A stretch of 64,000 bases of DNA from Methanobacteriota archaeon (lineage in GTDB: Archaea; Halobacteriota; Methanomicrobia; Methanomicrobiales; Methanomicrobiaceae). The notes below the pieces were generated by a model. The model did not search any database, had not been told where the DNA came from, and was given only the letters and a program-made list of their open reading frames with translations. Every line of letters starts with the position of its first letter. Position 1 is the first letter of the stretch. The DNA lies in contig JAENYT010000003.1 of NCBI GenBank assembly GCA_016841665.1, positions 83,376-147,375 of the forward strand, given 5' to 3'. Shown piece after piece: positions 27,058-36,363 of the stretch. The position numbers and the translations under genes are program-made.

Positions 27058-27339
27058 CTTCGAGGGAAAATGGCCGGATTACAGACTGTCTGGTACCGTT
27101 TCTCAGCGCCGGTGTTCGGTCGATTTTTCCGGAGCAGGGCAACTGTGCCCCCCTCTCTCCAGTAGTAGATCGCGAATCGGGCGCGGCCGATGATGTGATC
27201 CGACTGCGACCATTGCTCGGTGAACTGGGTTGCCCGAAAGGGAAAACAGTATGAGAAGATCCGTTGGATTTTTGGGCGGGCGGGGATCTGAGAAGCTACC
27301 TTTATGTGCGTTGAAGTGATCAGAAGCCCGGCGATCTGT

Positions 27340-27744
27340 ATGATCGGAGAAATGATTGGAGAGATGACAGGCAAAGTGACCGGGAAGCGCCTTGTCCACC
27401 ATTACGGGGGAGACCTGAAGCTCGAGACGACCATTGAGTCGAAAGGGACGATTCTCGGAACCGAAATCACCTTTATTGCCACATTCTGGTCGAAGGAGAG
27501 GCGTCAGGGCGGCAAGTTCTCGAAAGGCAACGGGATCATGATGACCGACTCCGGTGAAATGGCCGTGCTGCATGGCTCCGGAATCAGCATGCCGGGAAAA
27601 GGCCCCGCATGGAACCTGCGTGGAGTCCGGTATCTGCAGACCTCTTCGCCGGCCCTGAGCCGCCTCAATGATGTGGCGCTGGTCTTTGAGATCGAAATCG
27701 ATCCTGACGGGACGGTCCACGACAGGATGTGGGAGTGGAAATAA
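27340..27744 (+). CDS. Hypothetical beta-rich conserved protein
   Basis: A 134-residue protein starting MIGEMIGEMTGKVTGKRLVHH and rich in beta strands and glycine: NGIMMTDSGEMAVLHGSGIS and FEIEIDPDGTVHDRMWEWK are characteristic. I recall similar uncharacterised proteins in bacteria and archaea with the same C-terminal W-E-W-K ending, but no function. The N terminus is uncertain: the track start at 27304 adds 12 residues, while Met codons at 27340 and 27352 fit the family start better; GGAG precedes the latter. Confidence 0.65.
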   Translation: MIGEMIGEMTGKVTGKRLVHHYGGDLKLETTIESKGTILGTEITFIATFWSKERRQGGKFSKGNGIMMTDSGEMAVLHGSGISMPGKGPAWNLRGVRYLQTSSPALSRLNDVALVFEIEIDPDGTVHDRMWEWK

Positions 27745-28016
27745 CTTCTTCACCAGAACGGCATGGGACAACGGAAAGGTTTGATCGGCAGTGCCCGGTG
27801 CACCCTGAGAGAGCGCGTCGCGGGAGTAACGGGCATTCTTTTCTGGAAGTCATGAACCCGTGATATCGGGTCCGGAGAGGGATTTGGGGCGTGTCAAGGT
27901 GCATAGGGAGAAATATTGGAGGCCATGCACCGTTATTCCGGGATCGCGGGTGAGAGAAGGCCCCCTCCACCCGGATCCGCGCCTCAGACCGGCACCCGGA
28001 CTTCCCGGGAGGGCGT

Positions 28017-28358
28017 TCACACCGGTTGCGTGATCTCCGGCTTTACTTCCTTGGCTCTGGCCGCATAGACCTTGAAGTCCTTCACCTCGGGCGGGCCCGT
28101 GAGGTACTTCTCCAGCTCCTCAAACGGCCCCTTCAGGGTTCCCCCCGGATGGAAGATCTGCTCTGCAGAGGCTTTCATCGCCTCCTCGTCATCCCAGAAC
28201 GTGAGAATAACCTCGGAATCAGGATCCTCCCTCGACAGCAAGATGACATCCCCCCGAAACCCTCGCATGCCGGTTGCCATAATTTTGTCGAGCGTGGCAA
28301 GCGCCCGTTCCCGCTGTCCGCTCTTGTACTTCCAGACAGTCATCCGTGCAACTACCAT
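28017..28358 (-). CDS. Antibiotic-biosynthesis-monooxygenase-like (ABM) protein
   Basis: A 113-residue dimeric-barrel protein of the ABM type: an opening strand MVVARMTVWKYKSGQRERAL, a helix, then GFRGDVILLSREDPDSEVILTFWDDEEAMKAS, the usual strand-strand-helix. Members are small oxygenases or uncharacterised stress proteins; catalytic residues cannot be pinned down here. A TATA box CGTATATAATTG lies near 28,386-28,396, so the transcript would start only a few nucleotides before the ATG. Confidence 0.72.
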   Translation of the reverse strand: MVVARMTVWKYKSGQRERALATLDKIMATGMRGFRGDVILLSREDPDSEVILTFWDDEEAMKASAEQIFHPGGTLKGPFEELEKYLTGPPEVKDFKVYAARAKEVKPEITQPV

Positions 28359-28504
28359 GGTAACCGGGATTACGGATGGACGGATCAATTATATACGTTC
28401 TGCCGGCTGGTTGCGGGGTGTCCTCCAATCCCTGTACCTGAGATTGCAGGGGAACCGCTCCATGGTGCGGGCCGGAATGGGCGAGGAACGGAGGGGCTGC
28501 CCTT

Positions 28505-28918
28505 TCAGCGCGGCCCTGTCCGTCCTGCACCGCCGCACACGGTGCACGTCCCGGTCTGCACGCAGAGGACCCCGCCGCACTGCGGGCACCGCCATTGCTC
28601 CCGCTGGGCTTCGAGGAATCGTTCGACACCCACATCCCGGATCCGGAGGAGGGTGTCGATCACGCTCAGGTGGTATTGCTTGCGGAAGCGGCGATCCAGC
28701 CGTTGCAGTCGTTCGCAGGGGAACTCCCCGCATTCAAAACAATAGGAACAATCCCCCTCACGAAGGTGACGACAGTAGCGCTTGAGGGCCCAGCACTTTT
28801 TGTTGTCGTTCCGGCAGCCGCGGCAGGGGGTGAGCGTCCATTGGTTCCGCACCCAGTCCTGGTACCTGCTGCAGAGGGCGCAGTTCATACCGCAGGGGGC
28901 GATGAGCTCCGCGGACAT
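28505..28918 (-). CDS. DUF3795-type cysteine-rich protein
   Basis: A 137-residue cysteine-rich protein with the DUF3795 opening APCGMNCALCSRY, then CRGCRNDNKKCWALKRYC and SYCFECGEFPCERLQRLD. A C-terminal zinc-ribbon-like pair, CPQCGGVLCVQTGTCTVCGG, is added. The Cys pattern suggests metal or Fe-S binding; the family is common in methanogens and clostridia and has no proven function. The second Met of the track ORF matches the family start. Confidence 0.8.
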   Translation of the reverse strand: MSAELIAPCGMNCALCSRYQDWVRNQWTLTPCRGCRNDNKKCWALKRYCRHLREGDCSYCFECGEFPCERLQRLDRRFRKQYHLSVIDTLLRIRDVGVERFLEAQREQWRCPQCGGVLCVQTGTCTVCGGAGRTGPR

Positions 28919-29196
28919 CCGGATCATATTGGTAAATAGGTATTCTCATAGCTGAAATTATTGATTGGTGGTTATAATGGGGCATGCAGAATGGCCGGGA
29001 AATGGGTGCGGCGGTAGCGGGGGTGGATGGTGGAGGCGGGGGGAGACGAGCATCAGCCGGCCTGCATCATCGGACGGTGGCGGCACATCGCCCCAGGATT
29101 CACGGTTCTCTCCGGGAGCACCCCCGCCCCTTATGGTGCGCAGAAATAAATCCCTGAGTACCTGACGAACCATTGCACAGGGAGGAATTCTGGGGT

Positions 29197-29712
29197 ATGG
29201 AACGGGGATATATTCACCTATATACGGGAAACGGCAAAGGGAAGACGACTGCGGCACTGGGGATGTCGCTCCGGTGCGTCTGTGCCGGCAAACGGGTGTT
29301 CTTCGGCCAGTTCATCAAGGACTGGGCATACAGCGAACTGAAAGCAGGTACCCTGCTTCCGCGTTTCGAGATCGTCCAGTTCGGGCGCGGATGTTTCATC
29401 GACCGCGACCCCGATGAAGGGGATTTCATTGCCGCCCGCGAGGGCCTCGCACGCTGCGACCGGATCCTCCAGTCGGGCGAGTACGACCTTGTGGTGCTCG
29501 ATGAGGTCAACGTGGCGCTCTCCTACGGCCTCTTCGGCGTGGATGATGTGATTGCGGTGCTGGAGAGGAGGGATCCTCGCGTGGAGGTGGTGCTCACCGG
29601 AAGGTATGCACCACAGGAGCTGATCGATGTCGCGGACCTGGTGACCGAGATGAGGGAGGTCAAGCACTATTACCACGAAGGGGTGGGGGCCCGCAAGGGC
29701 ATCGAACGCTGA
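29197..29712 (+). CDS. cobO: Cob(I)yrinic acid a,c-diamide adenosyltransferase (CobA/CobO type)
   Basis: A 171-residue corrinoid adenosyltransferase that transfers the 5'-deoxyadenosyl group of ATP to cob(I)alamin or its precursors. The P-loop YTGNGKGKTTAALG is near the N terminus, followed by FGQFIKDWAYSELKAG and LVVLDEVNVAL (Walker B). Methanogens rely on corrinoids, which fits. The ATG at 29197 is preferred; GGAGG lies about 11 nt upstream and GGGG 1 nt upstream. It stands alone between divergent or convergent neighbours. Confidence 0.93.
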   Translation: MERGYIHLYTGNGKGKTTAALGMSLRCVCAGKRVFFGQFIKDWAYSELKAGTLLPRFEIVQFGRGCFIDRDPDEGDFIAAREGLARCDRILQSGEYDLVVLDEVNVALSYGLFGVDDVIAVLERRDPRVEVVLTGRYAPQELIDVADLVTEMREVKHYYHEGVGARKGIER

Positions 29713-29885
29713 CGGATCGGCGATCTGCCGCCTGCATCCCCGTTTTCTATGTCCGGCGCAGGATCAGCGCGAAGGATCGGTGCGCGTGTGAGAGCGGCGC
29801 ACTGGGTGCAGGAATCCGGGAAGACGAACATTCCGGACGTATCCCGATCCGTTCAGATCCACGGCGGGGACGCGCAGCCCCAGGA

Positions 29886-31592
29886 TCATTCCTCCCGGAG
29901 ATCTGAGATGGCGGCCGCAACCTCTGCCGATGCCTGCTGCAGCCGGGCGAGATCAGCCGCCGTTTCATTCAGGTGCTCCTTCCTCTTCCGGTAGGCGGCG
30001 GTGATGCCGCCCTGGGTGGTGTCGATGTTCTGGAGCGTCGCCCACCGGAGGTTCTCGGCGTTCCTGACCGCGAGATAGGCGATCTGCTTATCCAGCCGCC
30101 CCCGGATCCGCTTTTCCCGCATCGCACGGGGCAGGGCGCGGTCGAGGAGTTCCTTGGTGATCGGGCTGAAGGTGCTCTCCCAGCCCTTTCGAGAGACCCA
30201 GTACGGTTCCTGCCGCATCGAGAATACCCTGGCGCTCTCCGGAGCGCGATAGGGAATATCGAAGAGGTCTTGGGCGGCAAGCCGGATCGACTCGATGAGG
30301 TCGTCGGCCCGCTGCTGGTGGGATTGCAGGAGTGATGCCACCTCCCGCTCGATCGCGGCGGTTGTCTCCCCGAGTTCATGCTCGTAGAACGGTGGGATGG
30401 CGGCAGAAACGGCTTCCTGTGTCGCCTCCTCGTCCGGCCCGGCGGGATCGGCGAGTGCCCCCTCCGCTGCGTCCCGGAAGTGCACGAGTGACCGCTCCCG
30501 GAGCGCATCCACCTGCGCTTCAAGCCGCGCCACCACCCGTCTGCGATCACCTTCCAGGATGTCGGCGGCATGCCGCCGCTGCAGCTCCGCCTCACGGACC
30601 TTCCCCTCGAAGGTGCGCATTCGATCTTCGAGGGTATCGAGCGGCATCTCCAGCGCCCGCCTCGAGAGCCCTATCCGCAGTGCGACATCGCCCAGCAGAT
30701 CCAGGGCTTTCTTCCGGACCGCATCCCTGAGCACGGCGTTTTTCTCTGCGGCGAGGAACCCGATCAGGTGTTCCGAGACCGCCGCCATCCCGCTTGACTG
30801 CCAGAGGTCTGCGTCAGCGGCCGTTGCAGCGGCAAGCCCCTGCTTTGCCGATACCGGGAATACGGTGACCGCCCCTTCGATTCCTGCCCGGTCCCGGAGC
30901 ACCGCCTCGAAGAAGGCGAGCGCCGTCTCCTGCTCGTCGTCGCTGAGGTAATCCACCTTGTTGAGAACGAAAAAGACCCTGGCGACTGTATCCCTGATCA
31001 TATGGAGGAATTCGACCTCCACCTTGGTGATCGGCGGATCTGCGGAGACCAGAAAGAGCGTCGCGTCGCACTGGGCAAGAAAATTCAGGGTCATCTCCGT
31101 ATTGTGCTGGTGGACGGACCCGATCCCCGGTGTATCGATCAGGACGACACCCTTTGCCAGGATCGCGGCGGGGTGGGTCACCTCCACCTGCAGGACGCCC
31201 CGCTCGTTGTTCGGGTTGAACTCTTCCGAGACATACCCGAGGAGCGCCTGGTGCAGGTCCCGGGTGCTGTCGCTCTCGACGACCTCATCCTCGCGGTCGC
31301 CCTGGAAGCGGACGCGGACGCACCGCCGGTTGCCATGGAAGATGAGTGTGGGGATGGCGGTGAGGGGGATCACCGAGCTCGGGAGGAGGGCTTCGCCGAG
31401 AAGGGCGTTGATCAGGGTGCTCTTCCCCCGCTTGAACTGGCCGAGCACGGCGAGGTGGAACCGGCCGGTGTCGAGACGGTCCACCAGTGCCCCGAGCATC
31501 TCGGCACAGGGCGCATACTCAGGACCGAACGACCGGATACGGTTAACCTCCAGGGCAAGGATCTCGGGCAGAGACCGGATGTGGCTACTCAT
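29886..31592 (-). CDS. Dynamin-like GTPase
   Basis: A 568-residue large GTPase. The G1 motif is GQFKRGKST (residues 51-59), the switch region follows with SSVIPLTAIPT, G3 is VLIDTPGIGSVH and G4 is NKVDYLS. Residues about 300-560 are helical with long coiled-coil runs, as in the stalks of bacterial dynamin-like proteins, and no clear membrane segment is present. Bacterial relatives remodel or protect membranes. An AAGGAGAG ribosome-binding site supports the ATG at 31592 rather than the track start 28 codons upstream. Confidence 0.85.
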   Translation of the reverse strand: MSSHIRSLPEILALEVNRIRSFGPEYAPCAEMLGALVDRLDTGRFHLAVLGQFKRGKSTLINALLGEALLPSSVIPLTAIPTLIFHGNRRCVRVRFQGDREDEVVESDSTRDLHQALLGYVSEEFNPNNERGVLQVEVTHPAAILAKGVVLIDTPGIGSVHQHNTEMTLNFLAQCDATLFLVSADPPITKVEVEFLHMIRDTVARVFFVLNKVDYLSDDEQETALAFFEAVLRDRAGIEGAVTVFPVSAKQGLAAATAADADLWQSSGMAAVSEHLIGFLAAEKNAVLRDAVRKKALDLLGDVALRIGLSRRALEMPLDTLEDRMRTFEGKVREAELQRRHAADILEGDRRRVVARLEAQVDALRERSLVHFRDAAEGALADPAGPDEEATQEAVSAAIPPFYEHELGETTAAIEREVASLLQSHQQRADDLIESIRLAAQDLFDIPYRAPESARVFSMRQEPYWVSRKGWESTFSPITKELLDRALPRAMREKRIRGRLDKQIAYLAVRNAENLRWATLQNIDTTQGGITAAYRKRKEHLNETAADLARLQQASAEVAAAISDLREE

Positions 31593-31879
31593 AGAATCTC
31601 TCCTTGACAATCGGCATGCATCGATGGGCATTCGGCGTCCCGTATCCCCCGATGTACGGTAGGAGTCATCAGCCACAAAAGCGGTTAGAGGTGAACTCCA
31701 TCACCTTAATCTGTATCATCTGTATCTCGCATTGCAGAACAATTAATGCTTTGTCCTTCGACACCCTGCATCGCCGTTGCTGCCTGCGTCTCCCAACCGG
31801 TTCGCCTCCTCATCCACCACATTTCCGGCGATGCGCACAAATGAACAGGTTTTTCCCGCCCGTTGCGCTATCTCGTTGT

Positions 31880-31969
31880 ATGACGGATGTGATCGGCAAG
31901 CTGATCCGGCTCGTGCTCATCCTGGCCGCGGCCTGTGTGGTGTTCATCATGGTGCTGGTGATCGTGTAG
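31880..31969 (+). CDS. Possible 29-residue membrane peptide
   Basis: The frame reads MTDVIGKLIRLVLILAAACV and then a hydrophobic tail ending VLVIV before a stop. It would be a single membrane helix with a short basic start. There is no clear ribosome-binding site, so it may be chance; similar tiny membrane proteins do exist in methanogens. Confidence 0.3.
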   Translation: MTDVIGKLIRLVLILAAACVVFIMVLVIV

Positions 31970-32043
31970 CCGCGCCGGACCCGCCTTCGGCCCTTTTGCG
32001 CCTCAAGGGAACGCACTGGGAGGGGTGGAGGGTGCCGGGAGGA

Positions 32044-32224
32044 TTTCAATACCTTTTTGACACGATATGCCGACCCTTTTTCCAGGAAGGGCACATCGGC
32101 AATACCTTCCGTCTCCCCCCAAGGAAGAATCAAGTGTCGAATCATGTGCAACCTGATTTCAGCACCCCCCCAACGTAGGCCAGTAATTGATTCTCTTACC
32201 ATAATCTCTCCAGTGTGCCCTTCC
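32044..32224 (+). repeat. Dispersed repeat B, copy 1
   Basis: About 180 nt shared, in the same orientation, with 63,196-63,380. Identical blocks include atttcaatacctttttga, ccaggaaggg-like segments, ttgattctct and ctccagtgtgcccttcc; by eye identity is around 70%, with small gaps. Neither copy lies inside a recognised gene. Confidence 0.75.
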
Positions 32225-32437
32225 TGCCCTATCGTGGCTGTCTTTTAAGTCTTCTGGAGGGTTACTGCGGCACATCGGGAACGGTTCGGCGGCCGATGTG
32301 GTCCAGTCAGCGCATCATCCATTGAAATGCCCTGATTAGCCGTTTTCATCGGAACCAGTACGCTGAATCAGGGATAATGGAACACCTGGCTGATCAGTAC
32401 GGGCTTTGAAGTTCCCACAACAGGGAAATAATGGCCT

Positions 32438-32460
32438 ATTTATAAAAAGGATATATTATA
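32438..32460 (+). promoter_or_regulatory. AT-rich promoter of the receiver/sensor gene group
   Basis: The segment TTTATAAAAAG followed by atattataatc gives strong box A candidates 55-75 nt before the start at 32516. The corresponding region before the kinase at 40,229 is also AT-rich with partial similarity. Confidence 0.45.
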
Positions 32461-32515
32461 ATCACTTTTTTATCTCCTTGTGATGATTGTTCTTACTGCA
32501 TACCGGAGCTGATTT

Positions 32516-32791
32516 ATGATCCGTCTGCTGCTTGTCGACAATGAATCCATTGCTCTCGTCATGACCAAAACATTTCCTGGAAGAGACCATGCTGATATCG
32601 AGTGCGATACCGCCAATTCTGCACGGGAAGCTCTGGATAAACTGGCTGCTTCACCCTACGATGCCATCGTCTCCGACTATGAGCTGTCGAAGATGGACGG
32701 CGATGCCCTGAACCCTGTTGCGATAGAAGATCTGGTTGCGGTACTGAAGGGAAATAGGGCCAGGACCACCCGAAGCCGGGTTCCGGAGTGA
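32516..32791 (+). pseudogene. Truncated response-regulator receiver domain
   Basis: A 91-residue fragment of a CheY-like receiver. Its first 60 residues parallel the receiver of the kinase at 40,229: MIRLLLVDNES against MIRLLLVDDEP, and AIVSDYELSKMDG against AVVSDYEMPIMNG, including phospho-acceptor Asp54. After that the sequence diverges and ends, so helices 3-5 and the conserved Lys are gone. One acidic-pocket Asp is Asn here. It is very probably non-functional as a receiver. It is followed 4 nt later by the substrate-binding protein gene, so it may still be transcribed as the leader of that operon. Confidence 0.75.
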
Positions 32792-32795
32792 AGCG

Positions 32796-33812
32796 ATGCA
32801 AAAAAAGCGCGTGATAGCCGGACTTGCAGTCATCGCCATGCTAATGTTGGTCGGATTTGGCGTATGGCTTGTTCTCGACTCCCAGAAAACCACTGCAGAA
32901 CCTGTGGAATCGATCACGGTTGCGTATTCGCCGTTCGAGTTGACGGCACTGCTCTGGATCGCCGAGGACCGGCATTTCTTCGAGGACAATGGCCTTAACC
33001 TTACCCTGCGGAAATATGATTCCGGGGCCGGTTCAGTGGAAGGGGTCCTGAACGGCGAAGCAGATATTAGCGTGGGTGTCACGGAGTTCCCCCTTGTCGG
33101 GAAGGCATTTCAGGACGCTCCCGTCCGCGTGATCGGGAACATCGACAAGGGCGATATCATCTATATTGTGGCGCCAAAGGACCGGGGAATCAGAAATTTC
33201 TCCGACCTCAAAGGAAAACGGGTCGGAACCACTATCGGAACGGTCGCAGAATTCCACCTCGGAAGGTTTCTCACGCTGCATGGCATGACCCTGGGGGATA
33301 TCACCCTCGTCGACGTAAAAACCCCGGACGGTTGGGTAAATGCGGTTGCCGAAGGTGAGATCGATGCGATTTCGACCGCTCAACCATATGCCAATGCAGC
33401 CTGCGTTCGTCTCGGGGATAACGCGGTTTTCTGGCCCGCACAGAGCGGCACGCCAGTGTTCTCGCTGGTGGCCTCCACTGATGAATGGATAGCAGGGCAT
33501 CCTGTACAGGCGGAGCGGTTCCTCGAATCCCTCGTACAGGCAGAGGAGTACACCATCATGCACCCTGCTGAAGCCCGGGCCATCGTGCAGAAACGGCTGA
33601 ACCTCGATGCCGGGTATATGGATACTGTCTGGGAGCAAAACCAGTTCTCGGTCTCGCTCGACCAGTCGCTCGTCCTTGCGATGGAGGACGAGGCGCGGTG
33701 GATGATCAGAAACAACCTGACGAACGCAACGTCGGTGCCGGATTTCAGGCATTATATCCACACGGAGAGCATGGAAACCGTACGACCCGGTTCGGTGAAT
33801 ATCATCGGGTGA
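32796..33812 (+). CDS. Membrane-anchored NMT1/SsuA-type substrate-binding protein
   Basis: A 338-residue periplasmic-binding-type protein. An N-terminal membrane helix (residues 5-27) leads to a two-lobed domain of the NMT1/THI5-like class: VAYSPFELTALLWIAEDRHFFEDNG, then GEADISVGVTEFPLV, DLKGKRVGTTIGTVAEFHL and the hinge-region AISTAQPYANA. No permease or ATPase gene is nearby. Instead a histidine kinase begins 14 nt later, so I infer that this protein captures a ligand and informs the kinase. GGAGTGA precedes the ATG. Confidence 0.88.
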   Translation: MQKKRVIAGLAVIAMLMLVGFGVWLVLDSQKTTAEPVESITVAYSPFELTALLWIAEDRHFFEDNGLNLTLRKYDSGAGSVEGVLNGEADISVGVTEFPLVGKAFQDAPVRVIGNIDKGDIIYIVAPKDRGIRNFSDLKGKRVGTTIGTVAEFHLGRFLTLHGMTLGDITLVDVKTPDGWVNAVAEGEIDAISTAQPYANAACVRLGDNAVFWPAQSGTPVFSLVASTDEWIAGHPVQAERFLESLVQAEEYTIMHPAEARAIVQKRLNLDAGYMDTVWEQNQFSVSLDQSLVLAMEDEARWMIRNNLTNATSVPDFRHYIHTESMETVRPGSVNIIG

Positions 33813-33825
33813 GGGAAGGAACGCC

Positions 33826-35796
33826 ATGAAAGTCAGGACACAGTTGATCGCCGGACTGGTCATCTTCGCCCTTCTCCTAGCGTTCATATCCGGTCTGGTG
33901 ATCACGACAAACCAGCAGGTTGACCAGCTCGTCGCACAGGAGCGGATCGCAAACGAGATCGCTCTCGAGGTCGGCGAGCTCGGGTACCTCTCAAACGACT
34001 TTATCCTCTACCGCGAGCCCCAGCAGGTCCAGCGGTGGGAAGCGAAGTACGCCTCACTCTCCGACCTTATCGCAGGTCTCTCCGTTGAACCGCCGGAGCA
34101 GCGCGCGATCGTACGCAACCTTGCAGCAGACCTCAGGAACACCAGATCCGTCTTTGGCGACATCGTGTCAAACCCCGTGCAGCCCGGTGGGACGGATACC
34201 GAATTTGCCCAGCTTTCGTGGAGCAGGATGGCGGTCCAGAACCAGGGGATGGTCTTTGATGCGGTGAAGCTCGCCACCTCCCTCGGCGACCAGGCCGACG
34301 AACTGAGACAGGCACGGAACCTGTTCATCTTTGCGCTGACAGGAGCGTTCGTCGTGTTCCTCCTCACCAGCTACTTCCTCTTCTCGCGGCGGACGCTGAA
34401 GTCGATTGCGGACCTGCAGGAAGGGGCACGGATCATCGGGTCCGGGAACCTCGATTATACCATCGAGGTGAAGGGGGACGACGAGATCAGCGCACTCTCC
34501 CAATCGTTTAACCGGATGACATCCGATTTACGACGCGTTATCGCCACCAAGGCCGACCTGGAGTGGGAGATCGCCGGCCGGAAACAGGCCGAAGAGGAGC
34601 TGATTCGTGCCAACGCACAGCTCGGCCACAGCGAACAAAACCTGATCCAGCAGAATATCGAGCTCAACGCGCTCAACGAGGAGCTCACTGCAACGCAGGA
34701 AGAGCTGGAGCAGAACATCCACGAGCTCACCCGTGCCGAAACAGAGCTCCAGAGGCTCGCCGAGCAGCGCCAGGTTGCGCTGGATGCCGCCCGCATGGGC
34801 TGGTGGCACTATGACCCGATTACGCGTACAGGGTCGTGGGACGAACGCTACAGGGAGATCTTCGACGTTATCGGGTATCAGGGATCCAACGATGAGATCC
34901 TCGCCACCCGCATGCATCCTGAGGACCTTCCGGGTGTCTGGGCCAGTGTGGAGGCGGCCCTGGACCCGGTCCATCCGCAGTTCTATTCGGCGGAGTACCG
35001 CATCAACCTGCCCGACGGGTCGGTGCGATGGATCGAGGCGCATGGGATCGCGTCGTTCGAGGGGAACGGCGAGAACCGCCGGGCAACGCGTCTCGTCGGC
35101 ACAGTCGCCGACATCACCGACCGCAAGCAGGCCGAAGGAGCCCTCAAGGAGGCGAGCAAAAAGCTCAACCTGCTCACCAGCATCACCCGGCATGACATTC
35201 TCAACCAGATTACGGCACTGAAGGCGTTTCTCGTCCTCCTGGAGGATCTGCAGCACAGTGAAGGCGGAGCAAGGGAGATGTTCCACAATGTAGAGACGAT
35301 TGCCGATACCATCCGCCGCCAGATCACGTTCACCGGCGATTACCAGGATATGGGCGAGCGCGATCCCGAATGGCAGCATGTGGAATGGGTGGTGATGCGG
35401 GCGGCAGCAAGTGTGCGGCGAAACGGGGCAGCGCTCACGGTGACCACCGGTTCCCTGGAAATCTTTGCCGATCCCATGTTGGAGAAGGCCTTCTATAACC
35501 TGCTGGACAATGCCGTCGTCCACGGAGAGGGGGTGACGAATATCAGCGTATCGTTCCGAAATGAAGCAGACGCCGGAGTGCTTGTGTTCGAGGATGAAGG
35601 CGTGGGCGTGCCCGCGTCCATGAAGGACGATATTTTCCAGCGAGGGGTTGGTAAAATCACCGGGTACGGGCTGTTTCTGGTAAAAGAGATCCTCGATATT
35701 ACGGGTATGTCCATCCGGGAGACCGGAGAGGAAAAGAAAGGGGCGAGGTTCGAGATCGAGGTGCCGGCCGGGAAGTGGCGGATTGCTGAGAATTGA
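33826..35796 (+). CDS. Sensor histidine kinase (TM-HAMP-PAS-HK)
   Basis: A 656-residue membrane sensor kinase: TM1 at 7-27, an outer domain of about 135 residues, TM2 at about 166-188, HAMP, a long coiled coil (240-305), one PAS domain (about 310-430), the phosphoacceptor region TRHDILNQ with His456, and an ATPase domain with NLLDNAVVHG, EDEGVGVP and GYGLFLVKEIL. It has no attached receiver. The upstream binding protein is its likely input. The kinase half is closely similar to that of the gene at 40,229, so the two are recent relatives. GGAAGG precedes the ATG. Confidence 0.92.
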   Translation: MKVRTQLIAGLVIFALLLAFISGLVITTNQQVDQLVAQERIANEIALEVGELGYLSNDFILYREPQQVQRWEAKYASLSDLIAGLSVEPPEQRAIVRNLAADLRNTRSVFGDIVSNPVQPGGTDTEFAQLSWSRMAVQNQGMVFDAVKLATSLGDQADELRQARNLFIFALTGAFVVFLLTSYFLFSRRTLKSIADLQEGARIIGSGNLDYTIEVKGDDEISALSQSFNRMTSDLRRVIATKADLEWEIAGRKQAEEELIRANAQLGHSEQNLIQQNIELNALNEELTATQEELEQNIHELTRAETELQRLAEQRQVALDAARMGWWHYDPITRTGSWDERYREIFDVIGYQGSNDEILATRMHPEDLPGVWASVEAALDPVHPQFYSAEYRINLPDGSVRWIEAHGIASFEGNGENRRATRLVGTVADITDRKQAEGALKEASKKLNLLTSITRHDILNQITALKAFLVLLEDLQHSEGGAREMFHNVETIADTIRRQITFTGDYQDMGERDPEWQHVEWVVMRAAASVRRNGAALTVTTGSLEIFADPMLEKAFYNLLDNAVVHGEGVTNISVSFRNEADAGVLVFEDEGVGVPASMKDDIFQRGVGKITGYGLFLVKEILDITGMSIRETGEEKKGARFEIEVPAGKWRIAEN

Positions 35797-35999
35797 TTGT
35801 ACTTGTCATGGGTGAATGTGACAAGGAAGATCTTCGGGCGGGGTCGGGGAGCGGTTCATAGTCAAGTTTTTCCATCCTTGTTGTCCAGGACAGCGGCCCG
35901 TTCTGGGCCAAGATACCCCTGATGGTACACTAAATGCAAAATCAAAGGGAAGATAAGACGATGATTTTCTCGCCGTTTCTCGATCGGTCGATCTTGCTC

Positions 36000-36281
36000 G
36001 CTCGCTGTGGCGGGCCTCCGCTCACTTCGCATGAACAGAGTTCATGCTCGAAGCCGGAATCCATGGATGGATTCCGGCATTTCGCAACACCTCCCTTGTT
36101 TTTACCCGGCTGACGGGATCGGTGACGCCCTCACGCGTCGCATCTCCGCTTCGCTCCGGTGCTCTGCGTGACGGCTGCTCGTACACGCCGCTCTCGCAGA
36201 CTGCTCCGCGGCTGTGTTCTGGTGGAGTGCGAACGCCGCCAGGAATATCAGGTCTGCCGCCCTTCGGCGGCACCGCTCCAT
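36000..36281 (+). repeat. Interspersed repeat C, copy 1 (with hairpin insert)
   Basis: The first of three long copies between 36 and 40 kb. Shared blocks include aacacctcccttgtttttac, gtgacgccctcacgcgtcgc and ggaatatcaggtctgccgc. This copy has about 55 extra bases carrying two perfect inverted repeats. Frames inside it (for example GDATREGVTDPVSRVKTREV on the minus strand) are translations of the repeat, not genes. Confidence 0.85.
36053..36078. repeat. Perfect REP-like inverted repeat inside repeat C copy 1
   Basis: A 12-nt arm GCCGGAATCCAT, then GG, then its exact complement ATGGATTCCGGC. Just upstream, 36,031-36,045 reads ATGAACAGAGTTCAT, another perfect hairpin. Neither is present in the other two copies of repeat C, so this is a secondary insertion flanked by cttcgc/tttcgc. 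Confidence 0.8.
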
Positions 36282-36363
36282 GGACAATTTCCGAGTCTGA
36301 GAGAGAGGGGACGATATCCCTGCCCGGTGTTCCAGGTGGCCCTCTCTTGAAAAAAATGGTATA

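Larger units (their letters stand above)
31593..32515. other. Long gene-poor region
   Basis: This 920-nt stretch contains a possible 29-residue membrane peptide, one copy of a dispersed repeat (both listed separately) and the promoter of the decayed receiver gene. Short frames on either strand otherwise lack support. Confidence 0.5.

Noticed and set aside
32796-33812. Binding protein as part of an ABC importer operon
   Set aside because: No permease or ATPase gene is adjacent; the next gene is a histidine kinase.
34528-35523. 331-residue minus-strand ORF
   Set aside because: Antisense to the histidine kinase at 33,826; no recognisable motif.
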